Source of the DNA: CBETVX01 sp965539935
GTDB lineage: Bacteria > Bacillota > Clostridia > Peptostreptococcales > Caminicellaceae
DNA: 14,216 nt
NCBI GenBank assembly: GCA_965539935.1
Contig: CBETVX010000064.1
Span: 1-14,216 of the forward strand
Direction of reading: 5' to 3'
The notes beneath the pieces are model-generated. The model did no database searches. It was not told where the DNA came from and worked only from the letters and a program-made list of their open reading frames with translations. Shown piece after piece: positions 6,709 through 12,859 of the stretch. The position numbers were made by a program, and so were the translations under genes. Each line of letters starts with the position of its first letter. Within the stretch, counting starts at the first letter, position 1.

Positions 6709-7860
6709 ATGAAGGTTTTAATAGCAACAGATTCTTTTAAAGGAAGTATGACCTCCATAGAGGTATCTAATTTTTTAGAAAAAGCACTTAAAAAAATTGA
6801 TAAATCCATAGAAATAATTAAGGTGCCTATTGCAGATGGTGGGGAAGGTATGGTTGATGCGTTACTAGAAGCTAATAAAGGTAAAAAAATAAAAATTAAG
6901 GTATTAGGATCCCTTGGAAAAACTATCGATTCCTTTTATGGCATATCACAAGATGGAAAAACTGCATATATAGAAGTGGCCTCAGCAATAGGCTTATATT
7001 TGCTAGATGAGAATGAAAGAAATCCTCTAAAGACATCAACCTATGGTGTAGGACAGTTAATATTAGATGCCATCAAAAGAGGATGTAAGAATATTGTCAT
7101 TGGTTTAGGTGGAAGCTCTACCAATGATGGTGGAATGGGTATGGCAAGGGCTTTAGGAGTGAAGTTTCTGTCCCAATCAGGTGAAGAATTATTAGGATTG
7201 GGTTGCGATTTAGATAAAGTTAAAAAAATTGATATTTCTAATTTAGATCCGAGTCTTAAAAATATTGAGTTTAAAGTAGCTTGTGATGTAGATAATCCTT
7301 TAACTGGAAGAAATGGAGCAACTCATACTTTTGCAAAACAAAAAGGTGCCAGTGAGCAGGATATTTTAAAGCTAGAAAGAGGTATGTTGAATTATCAAGA
7401 AGTTATAAAAAATAGCTTGAATAAAGATGTATCCAATATTAAAGGAGGCGGGGCTGCTGGAGGCCTTGGCGTAGCCCTAATAACCTATCTAGATGGAAGG
7501 TTAGAACCAGGTATACAACTATTAATAAATGAAACTAATTTAGAAGAAAAAATAAAAGATGTGGATTTGGTAATTACTGGTGAAGGAAAGATAGATAATC
7601 AGACCCTTCATGGTAAAGTACCATCTGGTATTGCAGCTTTAGCTAAAAAATATAATAAAAAGACCATTGCTATTGCCGGGAAAGTAGACATCAAAAAAGA
7701 TGGGTTAAAAGAACTAGGGATTTATGATATATTATGTATAACCCCTGAAGATCAAAGTATTAATGAAGCTATGAAAAGAGGAAGGGAAAATATTTTTAAT
7801 ATTGCTAAGTTGATTTATGATAAGTATTTGATGAAAGGAGATAAAGGAAATGTTTTTTAA
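6709..7860 (+). CDS. Glycerate kinase (GlxK/GarK family)
   Basis: The 383-residue protein fits the type I glycerate kinase family in length and along its whole sequence. It shows DSFKGSMTS (8-16), VPIADGGEGMVDAL (39-52), GLGGSSTNDGGMGMARALG (132-150), CDVDNPLTGRNGA (192-204), GGGAAGGLG (246-254) and VITGEGKIDNQTLHGKVPSG (288-307). The enzyme phosphorylates D-glycerate with ATP; GarK/GlxK members form 2-phosphoglycerate, which feeds lower glycolysis. The start has TGAGGTG upstream. The gene begins 47 bp after the permease and overlaps the EIIA gene by 11 bp, so it is clearly within the operon. No other glycerate gene is nearby (no tartronate semialdehyde reductase or garD type gene). The best-fitting source of glycerate is therefore the sugar operon itself. 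The function call is firm; the role in the operon is inference. Confidence 0.92.
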   Translation: MKVLIATDSFKGSMTSIEVSNFLEKALKKIDKSIEIIKVPIADGGEGMVDALLEANKGKKIKIKVLGSLGKTIDSFYGISQDGKTAYIEVASAIGLYLLDENERNPLKTSTYGVGQLILDAIKRGCKNIVIGLGGSSTNDGGMGMARALGVKFLSQSGEELLGLGCDLDKVKKIDISNLDPSLKNIEFKVACDVDNPLTGRNGATHTFAKQKGASEQDILKLERGMLNYQEVIKNSLNKDVSNIKGGGAAGGLGVALITYLDGRLEPGIQLLINETNLEEKIKDVDLVITGEGKIDNQTLHGKVPSGIAALAKKYNKKTIAIAGKVDIKKDGLKELGIYDILCITPEDQSINEAMKRGRENIFNIAKLIYDKYLMKGDKGNVF

Positions 7861-8314
7861 AAGTAAAAAAGAAGAAATATTCTCACCAATAAATGGTGTA
7901 ATAAGGCCTATTACAGAGACACCTGACCCAGTTTTTTCGCAGAAAATGATGGGTGATGGATTTTGTGTTGAGCCTGAAGATGGGATAGTAGTTTCTCCGG
8001 CAAATGGAACTATTACTACCGTATTTCCTACAAAGCATGCCATTGGTATTACAACTAAAAAAGGTATGGAGCTAATTATCCATTTTGGTATGGATACTGT
8101 ATCCTTAAATGGAGAAGGATTCACTTCCTTTGTAGAAGTAGGCCAGAAAGTTAAAGTTGGAGATAAACTTTTAGAAGTTGAACTAGATAAAATTAAAGAT
8201 AAAGTTCCTTCTTTAGTAACTCCAGTAGTTGTAACAAATCTAGAGGGAAAGACCATAACTTTAGAAAAAGAAGGTAAAGCCCAAAGGGGAGAATTAATAT
8301 TAACAGTAAAATAA
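7850..8314 (+). CDS. PTS EIIA component, glucose family (Crr-like)
   Basis: The 154-residue protein is a full single-domain EIIA(Glc). The phosphorylated histidine is H78 in ELIIHFGMDTV. The second active-site histidine is H63 in TKHAIGI, 15 residues earlier, the same spacing as His75/His90 of E. coli EIIA(Glc). Other family blocks are FSPINGVIRPI (11-21), DGIVVSPANGTI (44-55) and VPSLVTPVVVTN (about 119-130). It takes phosphate from HPr and passes it to the EIIB domain of the permease, which has no EIIA of its own, so the operon encodes a complete sugar-specific PTS. It overlaps the glycerate kinase gene by 11 bp, with AAAGGAG inside that gene, which suggests translational coupling. Confidence 0.93.
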   Translation: MFFKSKKEEIFSPINGVIRPITETPDPVFSQKMMGDGFCVEPEDGIVVSPANGTITTVFPTKHAIGITTKKGMELIIHFGMDTVSLNGEGFTSFVEVGQKVKVGDKLLEVELDKIKDKVPSLVTPVVVTNLEGKTITLEKEGKAQRGELILTVK

Positions 8315-8370
8315 AGTTATAAAAAAACTTATTATGATAGTTTGATTTAATGATTTTATAGTAATGGTTA

Positions 8371-8406
8371 ATTAGGATAGGCCTTCTGAAGAATGCCTAT
8401 CCTAAT
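8371..8406 (+). terminator. Perfect 12-bp hairpin after the sugar operon, without an adjacent T tract
   Basis: ATTAGGATAGGC (8371-8382) is perfectly complementary to GCCTATCCTAAT (8395-8406), with a 12-base loop that can form a small inner CTTC/GAAG pairing. The T-rich run CTTTTTTATA comes only about 14 bases later. It is probably the operon end signal (weak intrinsic terminator or 3'-end stabiliser). Confidence 0.55.
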
Positions 8407-8489
8407 AGAGAAATAAGCACTTTTTTATAGGCTATAAGTTGAAAATAAAGATGATAACACCATGATGTAGGTGATTGGGTTATAGAATT

Positions 8490-8529
8490 AAGTAATAAAG
8501 ATCAAGGGAAATTTTAACCTTTATTACTT
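8490..8529. repeat. 11-bp perfect inverted repeat in the operon / membrane gene gap
   Basis: AAGTAATAAAG (8490-8500) and CTTTATTACTT (8519-8529) are perfect inverted copies separated by 18 bp. Neither side has a T tract, so a terminator is unlikely. The purpose is unknown. Confidence 0.5.
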
Positions 8530-8564
8530 GTAAGTTATGATAAAGATTAACATGAAATACTATG

Positions 8565-8624
8565 ATGATCATAATAGATAATATGAATTCCGGTTATATT
8601 CACTTAATTTTTATGATCATAATA
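8565..8624. repeat. Two direct copies of ATGATCATAATA, 48 bp apart
   Basis: ATGATCATAATA occurs at 8565-8576 and 8613-8624. Each contains the palindrome ATGATCAT. The second copy lies within the 3' end of the minus-strand membrane protein gene, so part of the similarity is in coding sequence. The function is unknown. Confidence 0.4.
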
Positions 8625-9020
8625 AATTAGCGTACAAAATTCTGTTATTATAGAAATAGTAAAACTGAAGGAAAGACCTATACCTACATAAGTAAACATT
8701 TCATTGTCCCATACCTTCCCTGTAATAAAAAATAAAAGCATGAGAACAAAACTAATACTTTGTGTCAAGGCAAAAGATTTGCTGCGAGATTTTAAGTCAA
8801 TTAGCCTATTGCGTTCGTCTTGCTCATTAATCATATCTTCCTTTGACATCTTATTGGACATACTTCGGATAATTGACCCAATTCCAAAATACAGACATAA
8901 AACAGAAAGAATCACACTTTTTACCCTAAATCCCTTGAGGATATTAAGAATAGTTAGAACTATTCCTAATAATATAAGTGATAGACCAGATAAAAAATTC
9001 TTTTTGCTATAAATCTTCAT
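8604..9020 (-). CDS. Four-helix membrane protein paired with an XRE regulator (DUF2178-like)
   Basis: The 138-residue protein has four predicted membrane helices at about 10-30, 34-53, 84-102 and 109-133. A charged cytoplasmic loop carries EQDERNRLIDLKSRSKS (66-82). The DERN(R/K)LI-x-LK-x-(K/R)-(S/A) pattern in the loop is typical of small membrane proteins of the DUF2178 type that sit beside XRE regulators in Firmicutes and archaea. Their function is unknown. The start overlaps the end of the XRE gene by 14 bp, and GGAGG within that gene serves as ribosome-binding site, so the two are translationally coupled. I infer that the regulator controls this membrane protein. The exact family name is less certain than the topology and pairing. 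Confidence 0.75.
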   Translation of the reverse strand: MKIYSKKNFLSGLSLILLGIVLTILNILKGFRVKSVILSVLCLYFGIGSIIRSMSNKMSKEDMINEQDERNRLIDLKSRSKSFALTQSISFVLMLLFFITGKVWDNEMFTYVGIGLSFSFTISIITEFCTLIYYDHKN

Positions 9021-9237
9021 ACTTCTTATCCTCCAATTCTTTATTCTCTTTCAAGCAACATAATTCCTCAATGGTTACTCCAAAGACTTGAGCTATTCGA
9101 TAAGCAAGCATAAGTGATGGATTATATTTTTCCTTTTCAATAGAAATAATCGTCCGTGATGAAACATGGACTAAATCTGCCAACTGCTGTTGTGTCATAT
9201 TAGCTGCTATTCTCAATTCTCTAATTTTTGTTTTCAT
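9007..9237 (-). CDS. Small XRE-family (Cro/CI-type HTH) regulator
   Basis: The 76-residue protein is essentially one Cro/CI helix-turn-helix (about 3-60): IRELRIAANMTQQQLADLV, then VSSRTIISIEKEKYNPSL with the recognition helix, then RIAQVFGVTIEELC. The C-terminus is a short acidic and lysine-rich tail. The start at 9237 is chosen because GAGGG lies 5 bases upstream; a frame extension to an ATG at 9267 has no site and would run into the operator. It belongs to the YozG/HipB-like class of tiny regulators linked to a membrane protein. Two abutting palindromes and a strong promoter lie upstream, so negative autoregulation is likely. Confidence 0.9.
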   Translation of the reverse strand: MKTKIRELRIAANMTQQQLADLVHVSSRTIISIEKEKYNPSLMLAYRIAQVFGVTIEELCCLKENKELEDKKYEDL

Positions 9238-9258
9238 GTTATCCCTCTTCCATAGAAT

Positions 9259-9290
9259 ATGAAGCAAACTTCACGTGAAACTAACTTCAC
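9259..9290 (-). promoter_or_regulatory. Two abutting 16-bp palindromic operators of the XRE gene
   Basis: Read on the minus strand, GTGAAGTTAGTTTCAC (9290-9275) is followed without a gap by GTGAAGTTTGCTTCAT (9274-9259). Each is an inverted repeat (arms GTGAA/TTCAC and TGAAG/CTTCA). They match each other at 13 of 16 positions. They begin at the -10 box and cover the likely transcription start, the usual place for a repressor. Confidence 0.75.
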
Positions 9291-9317
9291 ATTAGCATAT
9301 TTTTATTTTATTGTCAA
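9289..9317 (-). promoter_or_regulatory. Strong sigma-A promoter of the XRE / membrane protein unit
   Basis: On the minus strand a perfect TTGACA (9317-9312) is separated by exactly 17 bp from TAATGT (9294-9289). The -10 box overlaps the first operator by two bases. The first codon lies about 50 bp downstream. Confidence 0.8.
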
Positions 9318-9450
9318 GAAAAAGTTATTTTTCTTTAGAAAAAAATCAGTATTTTCAAAGGTTTAAGTATATATATGAAATAAATCAATAATATAATATA
9401 TTATTTTATGAATAGAAGTACTATTAATATGACTTATGTAGATAGTTAAT

Positions 9451-9502
9451 AAAAAACTCCTTTTGTTAAAGATATAATCATATAACAAAAGGAGTTTTTT
9501 TT
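9451..9502 (-). terminator. Terminator of the DUF11-type protein gene, symmetric on both strands
   Basis: AAAACTCCTTTTGTTA and TAACAAAAGGAGTTTT form a 16-bp perfect stem with a 14-base loop. It lies 16 bp past the stop codon of the minus-strand gene, with T tracts on both strands. It can therefore end transcription from either side, and it shields this gene and the XRE promoter from each other. Confidence 0.9.
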
Positions 9503-9517
9503 ATTATAAATTTAGGC

Positions 9518-10909
9518 TTATAAGTCTAAAGTACAAGGAGCAGTACAGCCTAAGGATGCTTCTACTGATACATCTGCTTCAACAGGTAGGTTTCCTGTAC
9601 TGATGAATATTTGTTCATCAGGTAAGCTTGGAGTAACTGATTCAACACTGCTTTGGATGAAAACTTCGCGGAATGCTGAAGTAGATACTACATTAAATTT
9701 AATACTCTTTCTAATGAATCCACCAGCTGGTACATTGACATTATCACAAGTAACACCAATTCTTAGTGGACCAACTAGGTTTGTATTTAATGGAACTACG
9801 TTAGAAGTACCAGCATAGGTTGCTGTACATCCACCAAAATCACTAAATTGAAGAGTTACACCACTAGGAATAATGATACTACCTACTATATCTACAGGAG
9901 TATCTGGAGATAGACCAACAGATGCTAGAGTAAGTTGGAATTCTCCGGTATTAGTACTAGTTAATTGACAACATTCTGTAGCAGTAATTTGAGCTGCGTT
10001 TAATGTTAGAGAACATGAAGCAGTTGCTTCAGTACCAGTTGCCGTAGCCCTAGCTGTATTAGCAACAAGATATGAACCAGGAGCTGTAACAGATAGTATA
10101 GGGATACGATAGGTTATAGTTCTAACTCCACTTGGGTCTATATCTCCTAGGGTTCCACTAATTATAACCTCACCTGGTAGAACTGTAACAGTCAATCCAG
10201 AAGGATCAATTGTTATAGAACCCAATGATAATGCAGTAGGGATAATAATAACATCTGTAAATTCAACACCTCTTAAAGATGCGTTACCAACATTACTTAC
10301 CCTTACGGTATAATTTAAAATAGCTTCATTATTTTCAATAGTATAGTCACAAGCTTTAGAAATATTTAGAGTTCCCTGTGGATTACATTCAGGTACTAGA
10401 AAGCCACCATCACAATCAAAAATTAATAATTCATTAGCAGCTTTAACATTGATTGCTTGTGTGGATACGGGGAAGTTTCCATCTATTTCTAATCTGTATT
10501 CTACACAAACACCCTTATCAAAACGGTCGTTTGTTTCAATTTTTAACCATTGGAATCCTTCTGGTGCTTCTCCAAAATTTGGGTCATTAACAATTAATTC
10601 AAATTCAACACTAGCAAAATCTCCACAACCATCGATTTTTTCACTTACAACAATATTTTCGCTAGGAATTGTTGAACAAATAGGAATTAGAATATTACTA
10701 ATACCACTGGTATCTTGATTGCAGTCAGTTATAAATTTATAACTCCAGTAGGATTTACTTGCATTTGGGTCGTAACCTGGGTTATTAACTACTCGACCAT
10801 CTGGAATAGTTTGACACTTAGGTTGCATTACTGAAATACCATCAAAGGAGCTACAACAATTTAAATTTTCATAGGGAATACAATCACATAGTTGAATATT
10901 GTCTGCCAT
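9518..10909 (-). CDS. Cysteine-rich protein with a DUF11-like domain, candidate spore-surface protein
   Basis: The 463-residue protein has no signal peptide or membrane helix yet looks like a surface protein. It is rich in Thr, Ser, Val and beta-strand patterns, poor in Lys, and has 19 cysteines, including C8-x-C10, C18-C19, C313-C314 and C455-x3-C459. Residues about 180-300 (start NISKACDYTIENNEAILNY; VSNVGNASLRGVEFTD; TYRIPILS; NTARATATGT) resemble the DUF11 conserved repeat domain found in bacterial surface proteins. The N-terminal 160 residues and the C-terminal 160 form further beta-rich, Cys-bearing parts that I do not recognise. Cys-rich surface-like proteins made without a signal are typical of spore coat or exosporium built inside the mother cell; DUF11 proteins occur in the ribbon appendages of Clostridium taeniosporum spores. 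Three sporulation-type promoters upstream support this. AGGAGGTG lies 8 bases before the start. The function remains inferred. Confidence 0.7.
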   Translation of the reverse strand: MADNIQLCDCIPYENLNCCSSFDGISVMQPKCQTIPDGRVVNNPGYDPNASKSYWSYKFITDCNQDTSGISNILIPICSTIPSENIVVSEKIDGCGDFASVEFELIVNDPNFGEAPEGFQWLKIETNDRFDKGVCVEYRLEIDGNFPVSTQAINVKAANELLIFDCDGGFLVPECNPQGTLNISKACDYTIENNEAILNYTVRVSNVGNASLRGVEFTDVIIIPTALSLGSITIDPSGLTVTVLPGEVIISGTLGDIDPSGVRTITYRIPILSVTAPGSYLVANTARATATGTEATASCSLTLNAAQITATECCQLTSTNTGEFQLTLASVGLSPDTPVDIVGSIIIPSGVTLQFSDFGGCTATYAGTSNVVPLNTNLVGPLRIGVTCDNVNVPAGGFIRKSIKFNVVSTSAFREVFIQSSVESVTPSLPDEQIFISTGNLPVEADVSVEASLGCTAPCTLDL

Positions 10910-10917
10910 AAAAAAGA

Positions 10918-11031
10918 CACCTCCTAATTTTTTTACAATATAATATGGGACAACAATTTATATGTTACAAATATAGAGAAGGAATATAGCTACATTGTTT
11001 GATAAAAGTTGCTATATAAAGAACACCTCCT
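10918..11031 (-). promoter_or_regulatory. Used and orphan ribosome-binding sites in repeated leader modules
   Basis: AGGAGGTG (10925-10918) is the ribosome-binding site of the DUF11-type gene. The identical AGGAGGTG occurs at 11031-11024, one repeat unit upstream, but no start codon follows it at a usable distance. It is an orphan site left by duplication of the leader module. Confidence 0.6.
10939..10966 (-). promoter_or_regulatory. Sporulation-type (sigma-K/sigma-E) promoter, module 1
   Basis: On the minus strand AACA (10966-10963), a 15-bp spacer and CATATTATA (10947-10939) fit the sigma-K pattern (AC near -35, CATAnnnTA near -10). It is the promoter nearest to the DUF11-type gene, about 30 bp before its first codon. 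Confidence 0.55.
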
Positions 11032-11046
11032 TTTTTTTTCCTACAA

Positions 11047-11074
11047 TATTATATGAGACAAGATTTCTTATGTT
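11047..11074 (-). promoter_or_regulatory. Sporulation-type promoter, module 2
   Basis: AACA (11074-11071), a 15-bp spacer and CATATAATA (11055-11047) on the minus strand, 108 bp upstream of module 1. It is followed by an orphan AGGAGGTG and an ATATAGC/GCTATAT inverted repeat (11017-11011, 10990-10984) in the leader. Confidence 0.55.
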
Positions 11075-11087
11075 ACAATTTCAAATA

Positions 11088-11147
11088 GGAAAAAGAAATT
11101 TTATTGTAGAATTTTGTTAGTCAAAATGAGGGCTTCTTTCTTTTTCC
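11088..11147. repeat. Nested hairpin between promoter modules 2 and 3
   Basis: GGAAAAAGAAA (11088-11098) and TTTCTTTTTCC (11137-11147) are perfect 11-bp inverted copies. Inside, ATTTTG (11111-11116) and CAAAAT (11122-11127) form a second perfect stem with a 5-base loop. In transcripts from module 3 this lies at the 5' end. Confidence 0.5.
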
Positions 11148-11152
11148 TACAA

Positions 11153-11180
11153 TACTATATGAAATTTGAGTTTTTATGTT
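11153..11180 (-). promoter_or_regulatory. Sporulation-type promoter, module 3
   Basis: AACA (11180-11177), a 15-bp spacer and CATATAGTA (11161-11153) on the minus strand, 106 bp upstream of module 2. The ribosome-binding site position of this copy has decayed to GAAAGAAG. Confidence 0.5.
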
Positions 11181-11458
11181 GAATATAGTTCAATAAAAAT
11201 TTAAATTTGTGTGTTGAAAATATAAGATGAATTACTACTATTGAAGAATCAGCATTTACTCTATTAAAATGTAGAAATATTAATGGTTTAGTCTTTGAAC
11301 TAACGGGTATAAATTCATTAACTTAAAGCATTACCTACAATAGGATTATGCAATAGGTTAATATATTGTGATGAAGTAATACAAAAGTAAGTTTCCATAT
11401 GCTTTTAGGTAATTATATACTTCGATTAGGTAGTTAGCTTATATTTTTAATCTTTATT
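11181..11458. other. AT-rich gap without a recognised gene
   Basis: This separates the promoter modules of the DUF11-type gene (minus) from the YrdB-like gene (plus). It holds no convincing ORF, terminator or promoter. Short direct repeats CAATAGG (about 11339 and 11351) and TTAGGTA (about 11405 and 11426) are visible but not interpretable. The promoter of the YrdB-like gene must lie here, but I cannot pick it out with confidence. Confidence 0.4.
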
Positions 11459-11476
11459 ATGAAAGGAGAATGGAGA

Positions 11477-11809
11477 ATGTTAAAGGTTCTTAATTTATCC
11501 ATAAGATTTATTTTAGAAGTAATGGCCTTGGTTTCTTTGGGATATTGGGGATTCAAAATAAATGCAGGTAGTGTTTTGAAAATGTCTCTAGGAATTGGCA
11601 TCCCTTTAATAACTGCAACAATATGGGGAGTATTTGGGTCGCCAAAAGCTATCTGGAAGGTTTCAAATATTAGTAAATGGATTTTATTATTTACCATTTA
11701 CATACTTTCTACCTTGGCGCTTTTTACCTCGGGTAAAAAACATCTAGCCATAGCATTTATAGTATGTGCAGTAATTAATAGCTTTTTTATGTATATTTGG
11801 GATCAATGA
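11477..11809 (+). CDS. YrdB-family (DUF2568) small membrane protein
   Basis: The 110-residue protein has four hydrophobic helices at about 5-26, 33-52, 66-84 and 89-107. It carries the DUF2568 marks: an N-terminal LSIRFILEVMALVSLGYWGF segment, a GIGIPLITATIWGVFGSPKA stretch (39-58) and a Trp-containing tail. The family's function is unknown. The start at 11477 is preferred because AAGGAG lies 8 bases upstream; an in-frame ATG at 11459 lies before that site. It is flanked by a minus-strand gene on both sides and appears monocistronic. Family call is good; role is unknown. Confidence 0.85.
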   Translation: MLKVLNLSIRFILEVMALVSLGYWGFKINAGSVLKMSLGIGIPLITATIWGVFGSPKAIWKVSNISKWILLFTIYILSTLALFTSGKKHLAIAFIVCAVINSFFMYIWDQ

Positions 11810-11849
11810 TTTGCTAAAGGATATTAAGAAAAAAAGATAAAATAAAGTA

Positions 11850-11939
11850 ATGATAAAGAAGGATAAGGGAGATGTAGAATACTTGATAAAGGATAATGGA
11901 ATAAAGGTAGTAGGGCAAGAGAATGAATATCCTGTATAA
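11850..11939 (+). CDS. Possible 29-residue ORF or coding remnant
   Basis: ATG at 11850 opens a 29-codon frame (starting MIKKDKGDVEYLIKDNGIKV, ending in GQENEYPV) that reads like a fragment of a soluble protein. No clear ribosome-binding site precedes it. It lies in the gap between the YrdB-like gene and the convergent LysR gene. It could be the tail of a decayed gene; I do not recognise the family. Confidence 0.2.
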   Translation: MIKKDKGDVEYLIKDNGIKVVGQENEYPV

Positions 11940-11972
11940 TATGTTAAAAAAAGGGATGTTTTTCATGATGGA

Positions 11973-11992
11973 TATACTGAGTTTTTAGTATA
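11973..11992. terminator. Weak hairpin between convergent genes
   Basis: TATACTGA (11973-11980) pairs with TTAGTATA (11985-11992, one G-U) around a 4-base loop, with ACTTTTAA after it. It lies 15 bp beyond the stop codon of the minus-strand LysR gene and after the plus-strand YrdB-like gene. It is a possible but weak terminator. Confidence 0.35.
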
Positions 11993-12007
11993 ACTTTTAA
12001 TAAGATT

Positions 12008-12859
12008 CTATTTATGAGAATAATTTTTTAAGGTTTCTTCAATTAAATCATTTAGCCCACTAGTTATTTGTTTATGTCTATGTATTTCCATCTTAACCTT
12101 GTCAACGAATGATTCTTTTTGTTTTACTAGAAATAGAGTTTTTTTACTAATATCCTCTTGTACTGTAGTAAGGGGCAAAAAAGAGATACCAAATCCACTT
12201 TTCACATAACTTTTAATCCCTTCTATACTTTCAAGATGAATTATCGTACCTTTTTTGATATTATTTTGTTCATAAAAATTATGAAAAAATCTCATGTAAG
12301 CTACATTACCCTTAGGAATTATGATGTTTTGATGATTTAAATCATTGATGGGTTCAGAATTAACAAATACTATTTCTTCATCAAATAAATCATAAGTTTT
12401 TATATCATCATAATCTTTTGGACTATCAAAGATGTAACCCAAATCAATCTTATTTCGTCTAAGCATTTCAATAATTTCCTTGTCCCTTGCAATCTCAAAA
12501 TCGATTTTAATATTGGAATGATTTAATAAAAACTGCCTAAAAAAATCTGGAAACTTATAAAAACAAAGGGTTTCAGTTATTCCAATACATATAGTTTCCT
12601 TAGGCATTTCTGTCATGGATTTCATTACATAATCGTATTCATAAATAAGTTTTTCTCCAAGCTCTCTTAGACGCTTACCCTTTTCAGTTAAATATATCTT
12701 TTTTCCAAACCTTTCAAACAGTTTACATCCTAGACTTTTTTCTAATGTAAGAATATTATTTGAGATTGTACTTTGAGCATATGATAGTTTTTTGCTTGCC
12801 TTTGAAAAACTCATTTCATCACATACTGCCATAAAAATTTTTAAATGTCTGATTTCCAT
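12008..12859 (-). CDS. LysR-family transcriptional regulator
   Basis: The 283-residue protein has a typical LysR winged helix-turn-helix at 1-62: MEIRHLKIFMAVCDEMSFSKA, then KKLSYAQSTISNNILTLEKSL, then LFERFGKKIYLTEKGKRL. A linker helix follows, then a two-lobe effector domain from about 90 to 280 (ICIGITETLCFYKFPDFF at the first strand; KSYVKSGFGISFLPL as the late-lobe G-x-G-[IV]-x-x-L-P signature). It is divergent from the EamA-type exporter with a 111-bp shared gap, the classic LysR/target arrangement, so it probably activates that gene in response to a small molecule. The only ribosome-binding site, AGGAGG (12878-12873), lies 13 bases from the ATG, which is longer than usual and may lower translation. 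The inducer is unknown. Confidence 0.9.
   Translation of the reverse strand: MEIRHLKIFMAVCDEMSFSKASKKLSYAQSTISNNILTLEKSLGCKLFERFGKKIYLTEKGKRLRELGEKLIYEYDYVMKSMTEMPKETICIGITETLCFYKFPDFFRQFLLNHSNIKIDFEIARDKEIIEMLRRNKIDLGYIFDSPKDYDDIKTYDLFDEEIVFVNSEPINDLNHQNIIIPKGNVAYMRFFHNFYEQNNIKKGTIIHLESIEGIKSYVKSGFGISFLPLTTVQEDISKKTLFLVKQKESFVDKVKMEIHRHKQITSGLNDLIEETLKNYSHK

Larger units (their letters stand above)
10926..11180 (-). repeat. Three tandem promoter-leader modules with a 106-108 bp period
   Basis: The block T-rich stretch, then ACAATAnTATATG, then TTATGTT (plus-strand reading) occurs three times, at about 10931-10967, 11039-11075 and 11147-11180. The segments between the blocks have diverged. 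The conserved parts are those needed for transcription, which points to selection on the promoter or to recent duplication. Confidence 0.6.

Noticed and set aside
7732..8256. A 174-codon minus-strand ORF across the glycerate kinase / EIIA genes
   Set aside because: It is a shadow of two clearly recognised genes on the other strand, with no family resemblance or ribosome-binding site.
3766..8314. Plain maltose utilisation operon (malH/malB type)
   Set aside because: This is not excluded, but it leaves the embedded, overlapping glycerate kinase gene unexplained, so it is kept as the main alternative and no mal gene symbols were given.
10449..10718. Plus-strand ORFs inside the DUF11-type gene (also near 9603-9818)
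   Set aside because: They are antisense shadows with no recognisable protein features; the minus-strand frame is continuous and has a proper ribosome-binding site and terminator.
11335..11375. A fourth sporulation promoter module (starts CCTACAATA like the others)
   Set aside because: The CATAnnnTA box and the AACA element at 15-bp spacing are absent and the distance breaks the 107-bp period.
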